NCBI GenBank assembly: GCA_963532875.1
Contig: CAUSLO010000002.1
Coordinates: 1 to 64,000 of the forward strand
Source: CAUTUX01 sp963532875
GTDB lineage: Bacteria; Bacillota; Clostridia; Christensenellales; CAG-917
Length of the DNA stretch: 64,000 nt
Reading direction: 5' to 3'
Position numbers and translations under genes: made by a program. Of this stretch, positions 1 to 10,215 are shown one piece after another. Below the pieces are notes generated by a model. The model did not search any database. It saw nothing but the letters and a program-made list of their open reading frames with translations, and was not told where the DNA came from. Every line of letters starts with the position of its first letter. Positions within the stretch are counted from its first letter, which is position 1.

Positions 1-40
1 CCTTTTGATTAATTATATATCAATCTTGAACTATTCACTA

Positions 41-3000
41 TCAATCAAAAAATTCAACTTGCCCTGTGTTTATATATATTAATCCTTTTTTTGTAACTTT
101 TTCACTGTACTCTTTTTCTAAAATCTTTTGATACAAAGACAACTGTTTTTTATATTTTTCAAGTAATTCATCATCTTTTGGCCTTGAAAGTTTATAGTCA
201 AGAATTATATAGTCTTCATCATTTTTAATTATTAAATCTGCTATTCCATCAACTAGTGTTAAGTCATCACATCTGCTCTTTTCATCCAACTGAGACACGC
301 TCATTGCTGAACTAATCCGCTTTTCACGCTCAAGTATAGCCCCCTTAGATATGTTTTCTTGTATTATTGGGCAATTTATAACATTTAAAATATGTTTACG
401 ATTAATCGTCTCTGCTTCTTCTTTATCTAAAATACGGATATTAATCATAGTTGTAATTTGTCTATCAACTTCTTTTATTGTCTTGGCTCTAAAATCAATT
501 TTTTCCAATACCTTATGATATAGACTTCCAAGTATTACAAGTCCCTTTATATATGCAAGTCTAACTCCGTCATCGTTGTTCTCGCCCGAAATTTCTGAAA
601 CTGAATAATGAATTGCCGAATTTATAGCATCCTTATATTGATATTCAAAGTTACCAATTTTTTCAATTTCTGTTTTTAAGTTGTTAGGTGTTTGAATATT
701 GTTACGTGTTATTTTTATTTCTGCACTTGTATTATTAATGCTTTGAGCCACATAAAACGAAATCCCTAGATCATTTAAACTATATGCGTTATTAATTATT
801 CCGTTAAATTGTTTTGGGAAAATAGTTAAACTTTTCTTTATTGATGCCTCATATAAAACAATATTTGCACCAATTTGCCTTTGATTACTTTTATTAATAT
901 CCTCTATCTTCCCTTGATGCACAAGAATAAGTTTATTACTTAATCCATTCGTTGAATTTTTTGATCTGGTTAATTGAACATATAACAATCTTAATTCATC
1001 TTTAAACTCATTGTCTGACTTTAAATATCTATATGCATATGTAGTTAAATTATCATTTTTTTGACGAGTGCTTTTATCTGAACTTTTTATAGCAAATAAT
1101 TCCTTACCACTAAGAAATATATCCCCAGTTTCATTTGCACCTTTTGATTTCAAAGATATAGCAAAAACAATTGGTTTTTCTAACCCTTTATAACTATGCA
1201 CCGTTGCAAATTCAACAGCATTGCTATCTGCACTCCGTTTCCCTAAAATTAAATTCGTTTTTTGCAACTCGGTTAAGAACTCGTTTAATGAATTAAATTT
1301 TGAAGATAATTCAATTAATCTGTTAAGTAGCAAATAACCCTCAGAACTTTTTGATTTTAAATATGAATCATAATGATATTTTGAAACAATCATATTAATT
1401 AATTCTGTTGGAGAACATGAGACACTTATTAACCTATACTCCTTTAGTGTCTCTATTCTTTGATATATTTTATCTCTATATGCATCGACAACTTTATTGT
1501 ACTCATTATTTTCATTCTTTTGATCCCTCATTATTCTTAATAAAGATAGCCTATCGTATAAACTTGTCAATGAATTTATGTCTAAGTTTTCTCTTAATTG
1601 GTTTTTTCGTGCATCTACTGCATTTGTTATGATATAAAGGTCTTTCTCTGTTAATTTGCTAAAAATTGAAGTTAAATATGTAAATAAATAAATATCTTTA
1701 TGTGGATTATTTATTGCATTTAAAAATGAAATTATTTCTGTCAATTCATTCTTTCGATCTTTATTAGAAATCGTATTATATGGAATCTTGTACTCATCAA
1801 ATACTGATAATATTTTTAAATTATTACATAAACTTTCGTTGTAAATGTTTTTTCTTGTTAGTATAACAATATCGCTATATTTATATCCTTGATCAATAAA
1901 GTCTTTAATTTGTTCTGCTATATATTTTGAGACGGAATTGTCAATTTCTTCACCTTTAGACTCTTCATAAAGAATACATGTTACGTCATCATTGTTAACT
2001 GTATCGTCTTTCAATATAAACTTTTCTTTGTTGTAATCAACTTCGCTTATATCCTCAGTCATTTCAGATTCAAATATCCTATTTACAAAATCTAATACTT
2101 TATTTGAACTTCTAAAATTTTGTTTTAAATATATAACTTGTTCTGTATTAGCCAACTCATATTTTTTCTTTCGATTTAAAAATATTTTTGGTTCTGCATG
2201 CCTAAATCTATATATTGATTGTTTAACATCACCAACAACAAACAAATTATTTTTACTTAATTTTGTAATAATTTCCTCTTGTATATGATTAAGGTCTTGA
2301 TACTCATCAACAAATATATGCTTAAATTGCATTCCATAGTTTGGATAAAGTTTCAACGCTTCTAGACAGAATATTTGTAAATCACTATAACTCATCAATT
2401 TGCGTCTTCGTTTAAAATTAGAATATTCATCGTGTACGTTAAGTAAAATATTTAAAATAAGTTTTGTATATTTCATTACATCAGATATCTCATTTTTTAA
2501 ATCTGCATCACTCTTATCTTTTTTACTTTTTTTGATATCTTTAATTTTGTCCCTAATATCATCTTTGTATGCTTCTGCAATCGCAAAAACTAATTCATCA
2601 CCAATTTCATCCTTAAATTTTGGTAAATGTCTTAGAAATTCAATATTATGTTGAATTAAATCGCTAAATGTTTTAAATTTTATACCTTTTATAAATGGCT
2701 TGCAGACCGAATCTACATAATCTAAGTACTTCAAACTGTCTTTTGTCTTTATTGTACTTTGTTCATAATAATCAATTACAATTTTATGTGCCTTCAATGC
2801 CCAACTTCTCAATCTTTTAAATGCGGTATTAAAATGTTCCAAAATAATATCTAAAGACTCTTTAAAAAGAATATCAACAGTTTTATTCTTAATTTCTTCA
2901 ATTGACCCTTTAAAACTCGCCTGTTCACATAGAGAGTTATAAAGTTTCAAAATTTGATTAACGGCATTTGCTCTTGTCGAAAACAATTTAATTAAATCTA

Positions 3001-3466
3001 TAAATACTGCATTATCTTCTTCCTTTCCGTTCTCATCTAAAACATTTGAAATTATTTCTGTTAAATTAGAATCATTTTCATCTAGTATTGAAAAATTAGG
3101 CGAAATATTTAACTCTGAAAAATGCTCTCTTGTTACTTTTGCAGAGAAACTGTGAATTGTATATATATTTGAATATGGTAAATTTGAGAGTGCTCTCATT
3201 AACAGTTTTTTTTCTATATCTAAATTCTCTTTTTTAACCTCATTTAATTTAGCACAAATTGCATCGTATATTTTTAATTTCAATTCTCGTGCATTAGTCT
3301 CATTAAACACTAAAAATAATATTTCTGATATATCGACCTTTTCAGTCAGCAAAAGAAATATGACACGTTCAATCATTGTTGATGTCTTTCCCGTACCTGC
3401 TGAAGCAGCAACTAAGATATTGGTTTTAGCAGTAACTACTTTTTTTTGATCATCTGTTAGTTTCAT
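41..3466 (-). CDS. addA: AddA helicase-nuclease subunit
   Basis: ATP-dependent helicase/nuclease subunit A of the AddAB double-strand-break resection complex, which makes 3' single strands for RecA loading. The 1141-residue protein has a UvrD-type Walker A (AASAGTGKT, residues 20-28) and a DEYQD Walker B near residue 385, followed by the GDVKQSIYRFRHAEP helicase motif. A PD-(D/E)XK nuclease motif (ILDYKLS near residue 1085, preceded by a DGIADL segment) closes the protein. Length is slightly below the usual ~1200. The start ATG overlaps the addB stop by one base (TAATG), which implies translational coupling. Identification is secure from motif order and addB adjacency. Confidence 0.96.
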   Translation of the reverse strand: MKLTDDQKKVVTAKTNILVAASAGTGKTSTMIERVIFLLLTEKVDISEILFLVFNETNARELKLKIYDAICAKLNEVKKENLDIEKKLLMRALSNLPYSNIYTIHSFSAKVTREHFSELNISPNFSILDENDSNLTEIISNVLDENGKEEDNAVFIDLIKLFSTRANAVNQILKLYNSLCEQASFKGSIEEIKNKTVDILFKESLDIILEHFNTAFKRLRSWALKAHKIVIDYYEQSTIKTKDSLKYLDYVDSVCKPFIKGIKFKTFSDLIQHNIEFLRHLPKFKDEIGDELVFAIAEAYKDDIRDKIKDIKKSKKDKSDADLKNEISDVMKYTKLILNILLNVHDEYSNFKRRRKLMSYSDLQIFCLEALKLYPNYGMQFKHIFVDEYQDLNHIQEEIITKLSKNNLFVVGDVKQSIYRFRHAEPKIFLNRKKKYELANTEQVIYLKQNFRSSNKVLDFVNRIFESEMTEDISEVDYNKEKFILKDDTVNNDDVTCILYEESKGEEIDNSVSKYIAEQIKDFIDQGYKYSDIVILTRKNIYNESLCNNLKILSVFDEYKIPYNTISNKDRKNELTEIISFLNAINNPHKDIYLFTYLTSIFSKLTEKDLYIITNAVDARKNQLRENLDINSLTSLYDRLSLLRIMRDQKNENNEYNKVVDAYRDKIYQRIETLKEYRLISVSCSPTELINMIVSKYHYDSYLKSKSSEGYLLLNRLIELSSKFNSLNEFLTELQKTNLILGKRSADSNAVEFATVHSYKGLEKPIVFAISLKSKGANETGDIFLSGKELFAIKSSDKSTRQKNDNLTTYAYRYLKSDNEFKDELRLLYVQLTRSKNSTNGLSNKLILVHQGKIEDINKSNQRQIGANIVLYEASIKKSLTIFPKQFNGIINNAYSLNDLGISFYVAQSINNTSAEIKITRNNIQTPNNLKTEIEKIGNFEYQYKDAINSAIHYSVSEISGENNDDGVRLAYIKGLVILGSLYHKVLEKIDFRAKTIKEVDRQITTMINIRILDKEEAETINRKHILNVINCPIIQENISKGAILEREKRISSAMSVSQLDEKSRCDDLTLVDGIADLIIKNDEDYIILDYKLSRPKDDELLEKYKKQLSLYQKILEKEYSEKVTKKGLIYINTGQVEFFD

Positions 3467-6400
3467 TATTGCACTCCATTTTTATGTAATAAAGAAAAAT
3501 ATCTACAGACATTTTTAAAATCACAATATTTATTGTTTTTACATTGTTCACACGTCGGTGCAATCTCTCCTTTTTTAATAGCACTTGCTTTTGTGTTTAT
3601 TTCTTTTTTTGTCGCATCAATTAAATCTTTTTTACAAATTACTCCTTTTGCATCTTCATCGTTGTTTCCAGTAGTGTCTTTATAAAAATCATCCATACGA
3701 ATACGACTAATTTCCATAGCAGAATCTGCTGATGTCCTAAAATCATTTTTTACATTAATATATGCTATCTCACCAACCTTAAAGTTTTTATTCTCTAAAG
3801 CCAACATGTAAAAAGGAAGTTGAATTTTGGTACCGTCTTTAAGTATCTTCTCTGGATCAAGATTAGTGGCAAACCTATTACTATTTGATGTCTTATAGTC
3901 ATATATAGCGTAGTAATTGTTACCAGAATAAGTTTTTTTAGACACATCAATTCTATCAATTCTGCCTGAAATAGATATTACATTTTCTCCATTTTCATCT
4001 TCTCCAACAGTTAAACTGTGAATATTAAAATCGTGATCATCTTTTAAACTTGCTTCGCACTTATATGGTTTAAATATACTCGTTTCACTTAGTAAGTTTT
4101 TGTGCATCTCATTAATAACATCAAAAATTGCATCTTTAGTTACTGTCATCATATCTGCAAATCTGCCTACATTATGCAAAAAGTCTGGTATAACTTTTTC
4201 CGCCTCAGGTACATAAAAATCATTAAACCGATTTTGCAAGTTTCCCTCAGTTACTTTGCCAGCTAAATAGTCATTAATAAATAACTCTAAATACCTATGA
4301 GACAAATTTCCCTTCAAAATATGTTCAGTCTTGTCTGAGTCAACATTGTCAAAATCACTTGATATTCCAAGGACATTGGAGATGTAGTACATATATGGAC
4401 AAGTTGCATAACGTTCAATACTAGTAGGTGAGAATGAGTGTTTTTTTGCTAATGTATATTCATGCTTGATACTTTCAGGTAAATGGTCAATATGTTCAAA
4501 ATCAGTGCGTCTAATCCCAACGATTTGCAAAATCTTATCTTGAGATTCTTTATTTAAACTTTTCCACTCCTCAATATTTTCTGAAAATAAGGTTATTTTT
4601 GTCTCCTCATTAATTAACGCAAATTTGCTCTTATTCTCAAAAGACAACGCCGAATCAATATTTTCACTCATCTTTTTAATTTCTAAATTATTAAAAATAG
4701 TTGTTAATTGTTTGTATATAATTGATGGCTCAATTGATTCTTCGTTACTACAAGAAATTACCAACTTTTTTTTGCATTTTTTTATGAATTCAATGATAGA
4801 TATCATGTTATACGTCATATCTGTCTCAGCGTCTAACAAGTAAATATTGTTATTGCCTCTAAATGCATCCATAAGTTTCTTTTCATCTGCGTGTGTAATA
4901 ATAATCCCTTCAGGTGTTGTTTTAGGAATTGAATTTGAATCGGCACCTATAAGATACATATATTCAGAAGTTACAAATCTTGAATTAAATGAACCTATAT
5001 GAACTCTATCTATTGATGCTGGTATAGTCGCAATAGTAACTGCGGAAATTACACCTCTAAATAGGAAAATGAACTCTTGTAAATCACATTCATAATCCAC
5101 TAGTTCTTCCATTAAGTGGTATATTTCTTCTAACTTATTATCTACTTGTTCAGCTACTCGTTTGTATTCGCCCGTGATCTTGCTCATTTCTTGTATATAT
5201 ATGTCCCAAGTAGGATTCAGACCGCTAATAACTCCAAACTCCTCTAGTGTTTTAATCCAAGCACTTACTCTTTGTTTTGATACTGAAAAACATGAAAGGA
5301 CTTTACATAGTTGCTCTCTAACTATTTCTGCATTTTCGCACACGAGTTTCTCACTATCAGAAGCGTTTTCTCTAGCTAAAAATTTCATTTTAAATGATCT
5401 TTTATTTCCAATGCCGTCGATATAATTTTCTCTAACATACTTTTCAAAGTTACCGATTAGTTTAGAAAGTGGCTTTGATGTCATTTCTGTAAAAGTGTAA
5501 TAATCAGGGGCAAATAAGGGATTATTTACAAAATTAATTACTTCTTCTTTCCCAAATTTACTATTGATAACATTTAATGCATCTAATAAATACTTAATCT
5601 TCCCCTGATCTTTTAATTGATATTTGACGTCTAAGTGAAATGGAATATTGTATCTATGAAAAATTTTTTTAATAGAATATTTGTATTTTTCCATATCACA
5701 GCATAGTATTTGATAATCTTTGTATCTCTTCTGATTGTGTATACCTTCTGTAATATCTAACGCTACATTGATTATTTCTGCATCAACATCATGGAATTGT
5801 GTTAATTCAATTGCGTTTGTTTCTATCTTATTTTTCTCTTCTGGTTGTTCATATGAAAATACGTAATTGCTAGCACACTCAATATCGTTTGGTAATTTTT
5901 CATTATATGATTTTAGTTCGCCAGTCTTCTTACCATCTTCTACATATTTAGTTATTTGATCATAAATTTTCTTCTCATAAATATAACTATTCGGTTGTTG
6001 AAAGGTTGTTGAAAACGCAATGGTACATGACAGTGCATTATCCTCTATCTTTTTAATTATTTTAAGTTGTTGTCTTGTGAATCCAAAAAAATCGAGGATA
6101 TAGTAGTTAGTTGATTCAATACTTGTTGATAACTCTTCTGCTAATGCTTCCATGACAGTTATTGAATCTAGGCAATTTTCACTTATCGTATCTAAGTATT
6201 TCTGGTATATCAAATATATCTCACTTAATTTGTTTTTTAATTTTTCAGGAATTTTTTCTTCTATTAGACTTATATCGCTCATTGTTATCCCACTCTCGAC
6301 AAGTGATCTAATAGTTGTATACAAGAGTTCTGAAAAGTTTTCAAAATGATGTGAATTTGCAAAAAACTTAATCTTATTCTGTTTGCTCAATTCATAAATT

Positions 6401-6681
6401 GATTTATTAATCAACAAAATTGAACTTTCTCTTGAAAGAAATTTGAATCTGCTATTTCTTAAATAGTCTTTTGCCATTTCTTCAAATGAAGTTACTTGAA
6501 TATTTTGTGTTCCCTCATTTAAATCTGTATATACGCCGAGACGTACTGTTGCCGTAAACTGTCTAGGGACAATTATTATATGGTTTGTTTCCTTAGCATT
6601 GTCTCCAAGTAACCTATTTTTTATTAACTCAATTGTTTGCAAATATGCTTCAAGTGAAGTATTTGTTAATATTTTTTTCAC
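3466..6681 (-). CDS. addB: AddB helicase-nuclease subunit (GTG start preferred)
   Basis: Second subunit of the AddAB exonuclease. The C-terminal nuclease has a YDYKTS motif near residue 930. Four cysteines expected to hold the AddB [4Fe-4S] cluster are visible: one in ATCPYMYY near residue 760 and a C-x2-C-x5-C group (CEQCKNNKYC) near residue 1045. The N-terminus has no recognisable Walker A, resembling the RexB form. An in-frame ATG at 6765 would add 28 hydrophobic residues encoded by what looks like promoter DNA. I prefer the GTG at 6681, where the family-like sequence KKILTNTSLEAY begins. That GTG lies 6 nt after a good -10 box and has no Shine-Dalgarno, so the message is probably leaderless. 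Confidence 0.92.
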   Translation of the reverse strand: MKKILTNTSLEAYLQTIELIKNRLLGDNAKETNHIIIVPRQFTATVRLGVYTDLNEGTQNIQVTSFEEMAKDYLRNSRFKFLSRESSILLINKSIYELSKQNKIKFFANSHHFENFSELLYTTIRSLVESGITMSDISLIEEKIPEKLKNKLSEIYLIYQKYLDTISENCLDSITVMEALAEELSTSIESTNYYILDFFGFTRQQLKIIKKIEDNALSCTIAFSTTFQQPNSYIYEKKIYDQITKYVEDGKKTGELKSYNEKLPNDIECASNYVFSYEQPEEKNKIETNAIELTQFHDVDAEIINVALDITEGIHNQKRYKDYQILCCDMEKYKYSIKKIFHRYNIPFHLDVKYQLKDQGKIKYLLDALNVINSKFGKEEVINFVNNPLFAPDYYTFTEMTSKPLSKLIGNFEKYVRENYIDGIGNKRSFKMKFLARENASDSEKLVCENAEIVREQLCKVLSCFSVSKQRVSAWIKTLEEFGVISGLNPTWDIYIQEMSKITGEYKRVAEQVDNKLEEIYHLMEELVDYECDLQEFIFLFRGVISAVTIATIPASIDRVHIGSFNSRFVTSEYMYLIGADSNSIPKTTPEGIIITHADEKKLMDAFRGNNNIYLLDAETDMTYNMISIIEFIKKCKKKLVISCSNEESIEPSIIYKQLTTIFNNLEIKKMSENIDSALSFENKSKFALINEETKITLFSENIEEWKSLNKESQDKILQIVGIRRTDFEHIDHLPESIKHEYTLAKKHSFSPTSIERYATCPYMYYISNVLGISSDFDNVDSDKTEHILKGNLSHRYLELFINDYLAGKVTEGNLQNRFNDFYVPEAEKVIPDFLHNVGRFADMMTVTKDAIFDVINEMHKNLLSETSIFKPYKCEASLKDDHDFNIHSLTVGEDENGENVISISGRIDRIDVSKKTYSGNNYYAIYDYKTSNSNRFATNLDPEKILKDGTKIQLPFYMLALENKNFKVGEIAYINVKNDFRTSADSAMEISRIRMDDFYKDTTGNNDEDAKGVICKKDLIDATKKEINTKASAIKKGEIAPTCEQCKNNKYCDFKNVCRYFSLLHKNGVQ

Positions 6682-6687
6682 AAATAA

Positions 6688-6716
6688 AATATAGCAAACC
6701 AAAATAAAAAATGCAA
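6688..6716 (-). promoter_or_regulatory. Predicted addB promoter, leaderless geometry
   Basis: On the minus strand, a -35 box TTGCAT (6711-6716), a 17-nt spacer and a -10 box TATATT (6688-6693). Only 6 nt separate the -10 from the GTG taken as the addB start, so transcription should begin at or next to the start codon. No ribosome binding site is present. The -35 lies in one arm of an inverted repeat (AAATGCAA/TTGCATTT). Confidence 0.55.
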
Positions 6717-6791
6717 TAAAAAAATTGCATTTATTGTCCCATTTATATGACATCAAAACATGCAAGTTTAATACTCTTACACTGCTTTTTA

Positions 6792-6820
6792 TTTACAAGG
6801 ATATATATTTAATATAAAAT
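6792..6820 (+). promoter_or_regulatory. Predicted promoter of the lipoprotein gene at 6828, leaderless geometry
   Basis: TTTACA (6792-6797), a 17-nt spacer and TAAAAT (6815-6820), ending 7 nt before the ATG at 6828. There is no Shine-Dalgarno in the remaining 7 nt. An overlapping alternative -10, TATAAA, gives nearly the same start point. It is divergent from the addB promoter about 75 bp away. Confidence 0.5.
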
Positions 6821-6827
6821 AATTTGC

Positions 6828-7715
6828 ATGAAGGCAAAGATATTTAGAAGTTTTTTACTATTATTAATTGTTTTATTACTACCTCTAACTTTGGCTGGTT
6901 GTGGGAATAAAGCCACTGTGCAAGGTACTTTAAATAGTTTAATTCCTTGGGGCGTTTCTGAAGAATTCACTTATGATATATATGACGAAGAAAGTCCAGA
7001 ATTTAAAAAAGAAAAAAAAGAAGCAGTGGGAACATATAAAGTTACTTTAAAAAAACACCCTGCAAATGAAGAGTTTAATCTCTTAAAAAAAAATACTGAA
7101 AATAAAGTTTCATATTCGTATGAGACTATTGAAATAATTCAAAAATTACAAAAAGGCACAACTACAATTACCCATCAATCTGTTATACGAATTGCTGGTG
7201 GGGATACTCTACATTCACCTATATTCGCTTCAAAGACAGTAACTAAAGATACCAAAATTACGTACTTTGCATTCTCTGATTTTACTAAGAAAAAGATAAC
7301 TGGCGTTGTCAATGGTAAAAATGTAAAGATTGATAGAAAAAAAATAATGTTTGATAATGCTCAATTGCATCAACTAATTAGATCAACTTCAGAATTGAAA
7401 AATTTAGTATTTAATTTTGTAATGAGCACTTTTGAAAACAATACTATTACTAGCAACAGTATAACCGTTGAAAATAAAAAAGAAAGAAAAGGTAAAGAAG
7501 TTTTTTATAACACTAATTGGCATGAATACAAGGCTTATGAACTTGAAATAAGAAAAAACACAAAACTTATAAGCAATCCTCAAAAGATATATTTATGTGA
7601 AGCACTTAAATATAAAAATTGGGAAATTAAAAATCCAGTTGTAAGATTTGAAGAATATAAAGGTAAAACTGATAAAAAGATTATTTACGAATTAAAAGAT
7701 TATAAACTTATTTAA
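6828..7715 (+). CDS. Predicted lipoprotein of unknown function
   Basis: A 295-residue protein with a lipoprotein signal peptide: basic start, about 15 hydrophobic residues, then lipobox LAGC with the acylated cysteine at residue 25. The mature part is lysine-rich with alternating hydrophobic segments suggesting beta structure; I recognise no family. It should be anchored to the outer face of the membrane by Lgt, whose gene lies nearby. It is one of only two plus-strand genes here, transcribed divergently from addB, and its last 8 bp overlap the end of the convergent pncB. No terminator fits between them. The start is fixed by the promoter position rather than by a ribosome binding site. Confidence 0.8.
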   Translation: MKAKIFRSFLLLLIVLLLPLTLAGCGNKATVQGTLNSLIPWGVSEEFTYDIYDEESPEFKKEKKEAVGTYKVTLKKHPANEEFNLLKKNTENKVSYSYETIEIIQKLQKGTTTITHQSVIRIAGGDTLHSPIFASKTVTKDTKITYFAFSDFTKKKITGVVNGKNVKIDRKKIMFDNAQLHQLIRSTSELKNLVFNFVMSTFENNTITSNSITVENKKERKGKEVFYNTNWHEYKAYELEIRKNTKLISNPQKIYLCEALKYKNWEIKNPVVRFEEYKGKTDKKIIYELKDYKLI

Positions 7716-9129
7716 TTCGACTTTTTGTTAATAAATTATCCTTGATAATCCAGGCTTTTTCTGAGAGGTCTACTTTATATGTGTGAGTATTAATTACTCT
7801 TTTGTATTCTGAATCGAATTCATCGCAACACGAATCTGCATATTCTGCAATCTCTTGCAAATTTGGCATCTTGTATACCAGTTTGCCGTTCTTGAAAATT
7901 TGAGTTGATAGTTCACGTATCTTAAAATTTTCAAAAACTGTTTGTTTCCAGCGTTCTTCTGGATGTGTAATAACTAGTGGCTTTGACTCATCAATTACCT
8001 CATCTACTAAAGCAACTAAATCTGCTTGTGCTTTGTTGTCTACAAATATTCTTATTACTTTTTTAATTCCAGGGTTTGTAGTTTTACTTAATGTATTAGA
8101 AATCTTAATTTTAGGTTTTAATTCCCCATCCTCTTCAATTGCACACAACTTATATACCCCACCAAGCGATGCGTTTGCATACGATGTGATTAGTTTTGTT
8201 CCGATACCATATACGTCAATTTTTGCACCTTGATGTCCAAGTGAAATTAACACATCTTCATCAATATCATTTGATACAAATATTTTTGTTTCACTATGTC
8301 CAGTATCATCTAACATTTTTCTTGCCATTTTACTTAAATATGCTAAATCACCACTATCAAGTCTTATGCCTAAAGGCTTGTATCCCTTTGCCTTCAACTC
8401 ATCAAAAACTTTGATTGCATTTGGTATTCCACTTTTTAAAGTATCGTAAGTATCCACTAACAAAAGACATCTATCTGGATATTGATTTGCATATGCTCTA
8501 AATGCCTCAAGTTCCGTTTTAAATGACATAACCCAACTGTGTGAATGAGTTCCAACTATTGGTATATGAAATTCTTTTCCAGCCAACACATTAGATGTTG
8601 TTCTACATCCACCAATATATGCAGCCCTTGCTCCAAATATGCCTGCATCAGGACCTTGAGCCCTTCTTAACCCAAATTCTGATATTGGCTTTGAAGTACA
8701 CTCACAAAGTCGTCTTGCCTTTGTTGCAATTAAAGTTTGATGATTAATGATTGTTAAAATCGCTGTTTCTACAAGTTGTGCCTGAAATAATGGGGCGATA
8801 ACTGTCAATATCGGTTCGTATGGAAAAACTATTGTGCCTTCTGGAATTGCTACAATATCGCCAGTGAATTTAAAATGTTTTAATTCCTTTAAAAAACTTT
8901 CACTGAACAAATTTTGTTTTCTTAGGTAGTCAATATCAGAGTCGTCAAAGTGTAACGAGTTAATATATTCTATAACTTGTTCAAGTCCAGCGACTATTGC
9001 ATATGAATACCCACCACTGCCACGATAAAAGACGTCAAACGCAGCCATCTTGTTGTTCATTTTAGCTGTGAAATATCCATTCATCATTGTTAACTGATAT
9101 AAATCAGTTAACATGGTTAAGTTTCTCAT
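7708..9129 (-). CDS. pncB: Nicotinate phosphoribosyltransferase
   Basis: Converts nicotinate and PRPP to nicotinate mononucleotide, the entry step of NAD salvage; the product feeds NadD, encoded as a fusion at 46026. The 473-residue protein begins with the family-typical MLTDLYQLTMMNGYF. It contains FGLRRAQGPDAG, GTHSHSWVMSF and IRLDSGDLAYLS, which match the phosphate- and substrate-binding regions of the long bacterial NAPRTase family. The ATG directly abuts the lgt stop (TAAATG). It is the last gene of the dxr-to-pncB run, and its 3' end overlaps the convergent lipoprotein by 8 bp. Confidence 0.95.
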   Translation of the reverse strand: MRNLTMLTDLYQLTMMNGYFTAKMNNKMAAFDVFYRGSGGYSYAIVAGLEQVIEYINSLHFDDSDIDYLRKQNLFSESFLKELKHFKFTGDIVAIPEGTIVFPYEPILTVIAPLFQAQLVETAILTIINHQTLIATKARRLCECTSKPISEFGLRRAQGPDAGIFGARAAYIGGCRTTSNVLAGKEFHIPIVGTHSHSWVMSFKTELEAFRAYANQYPDRCLLLVDTYDTLKSGIPNAIKVFDELKAKGYKPLGIRLDSGDLAYLSKMARKMLDDTGHSETKIFVSNDIDEDVLISLGHQGAKIDVYGIGTKLITSYANASLGGVYKLCAIEEDGELKPKIKISNTLSKTTNPGIKKVIRIFVDNKAQADLVALVDEVIDESKPLVITHPEERWKQTVFENFKIRELSTQIFKNGKLVYKMPNLQEIAEYADSCCDEFDSEYKRVINTHTYKVDLSEKAWIIKDNLLTKSRIK

Positions 9130-10215
9130 TTATACATTTCCCTCAACTGTGAAAACCAATTTCTCTTTACCGTGTAAATACTTCTCTTTTTTCAAATCTT
9201 TAAAATACTTATTTTCAATACCTTCATAAAAGTTCCATCGTTTCTTTATGTTTAATTGGCTATCCTTATTCCTTAAAATTTGGTTTGAAATTCTTTTACT
9301 AACAATCTTTTGTCCAATCTCATATAACCAAACTTCTTCCTTTGTTAGGTATACAGTAGATAGTGTATTCCGCTTAATAGCACTTTGGACTTTAAATAAG
9401 ACTTCTCTAGACTTCTGTGCATACACCAAGAAAAGCATAAGTAATAACATTATCAAGATTACTGGTGCTCCAGCGTACTTATTGAAATTTTGTAATTTTT
9501 CAGTTCCATCAATTCTTATATAGTCTAATGCTCCACGAACAATCATGAACCATAACAAATATAAAACTGTCCAAACGCCCTTATATCTTTTATATCTTTT
9601 CCATAAATTAAATATCAACGCTAAGCCAATTAAATTTAGACATATCTCATAGAAGAACGTTGCTGCAAAAAACTGATTTTTGCCGTCTTTACTCCACTCC
9701 TTCCAAAGTGCTTCATCAACACCTTGTGGATTTGTGATTTTCACTGCAAATGGGAAGTGATGTAACTTATCATTCAATATTGGTTTACCAAATGCTTCTT
9801 GATTTACGAAATTTCCCCATCTACCAATTGATTGTCCAACAAGTAAAGGTGAAACTGCAAAGTCAGTTATTGTGAAGAATGAAATTTTCTTAACTCTTGA
9901 GAATATAAATACTCCTAAGATTCCACCTAATACACCACCGTATATTGTTACGCCACCTTCCCAAATTTTAAATATTGATACAAAATCGTTATAGTCCTTA
10001 GTGTGTGTAATTACGTATAAGAGTCTTGCAAATATTACAGCAAGTGGAACGGTGTACAAGAATAATGTAAGAATATCATCCCCAGTAAGTTTTATTTTTT
10101 TTGCATTGTGAATTCCAAATGATAATGCTACAACCAATGCAATAGAAAATATTACACCATACCATGCAATAGAAGTTTGCCCTACTGTTTTGCCATCAGC
10201 AATTAATTGTAACAT
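9130..10215 (-). CDS. lgt: Prolipoprotein diacylglyceryl transferase
   Basis: Integral membrane enzyme that transfers diacylglycerol from phosphatidylglycerol to the lipobox cysteine of prolipoproteins. About seven hydrophobic segments are visible. The signature GRWGNFVNQEAFG lies near residue 130 and a GGVLGG loop precedes it. At 361 residues it is longer than the usual 260-290: after the last membrane segment there is a basic cytoplasmic tail of about 85 residues of no recognised function. At least four lipoproteins encoded in this window are expected substrates. It overlaps the upstream galK by 13 nt. Confidence 0.94.
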   Translation of the reverse strand: MLQLIADGKTVGQTSIAWYGVIFSIALVVALSFGIHNAKKIKLTGDDILTLFLYTVPLAVIFARLLYVITHTKDYNDFVSIFKIWEGGVTIYGGVLGGILGVFIFSRVKKISFFTITDFAVSPLLVGQSIGRWGNFVNQEAFGKPILNDKLHHFPFAVKITNPQGVDEALWKEWSKDGKNQFFAATFFYEICLNLIGLALIFNLWKRYKRYKGVWTVLYLLWFMIVRGALDYIRIDGTEKLQNFNKYAGAPVILIMLLLMLFLVYAQKSREVLFKVQSAIKRNTLSTVYLTKEEVWLYEIGQKIVSKRISNQILRNKDSQLNIKKRWNFYEGIENKYFKDLKKEKYLHGKEKLVFTVEGNV

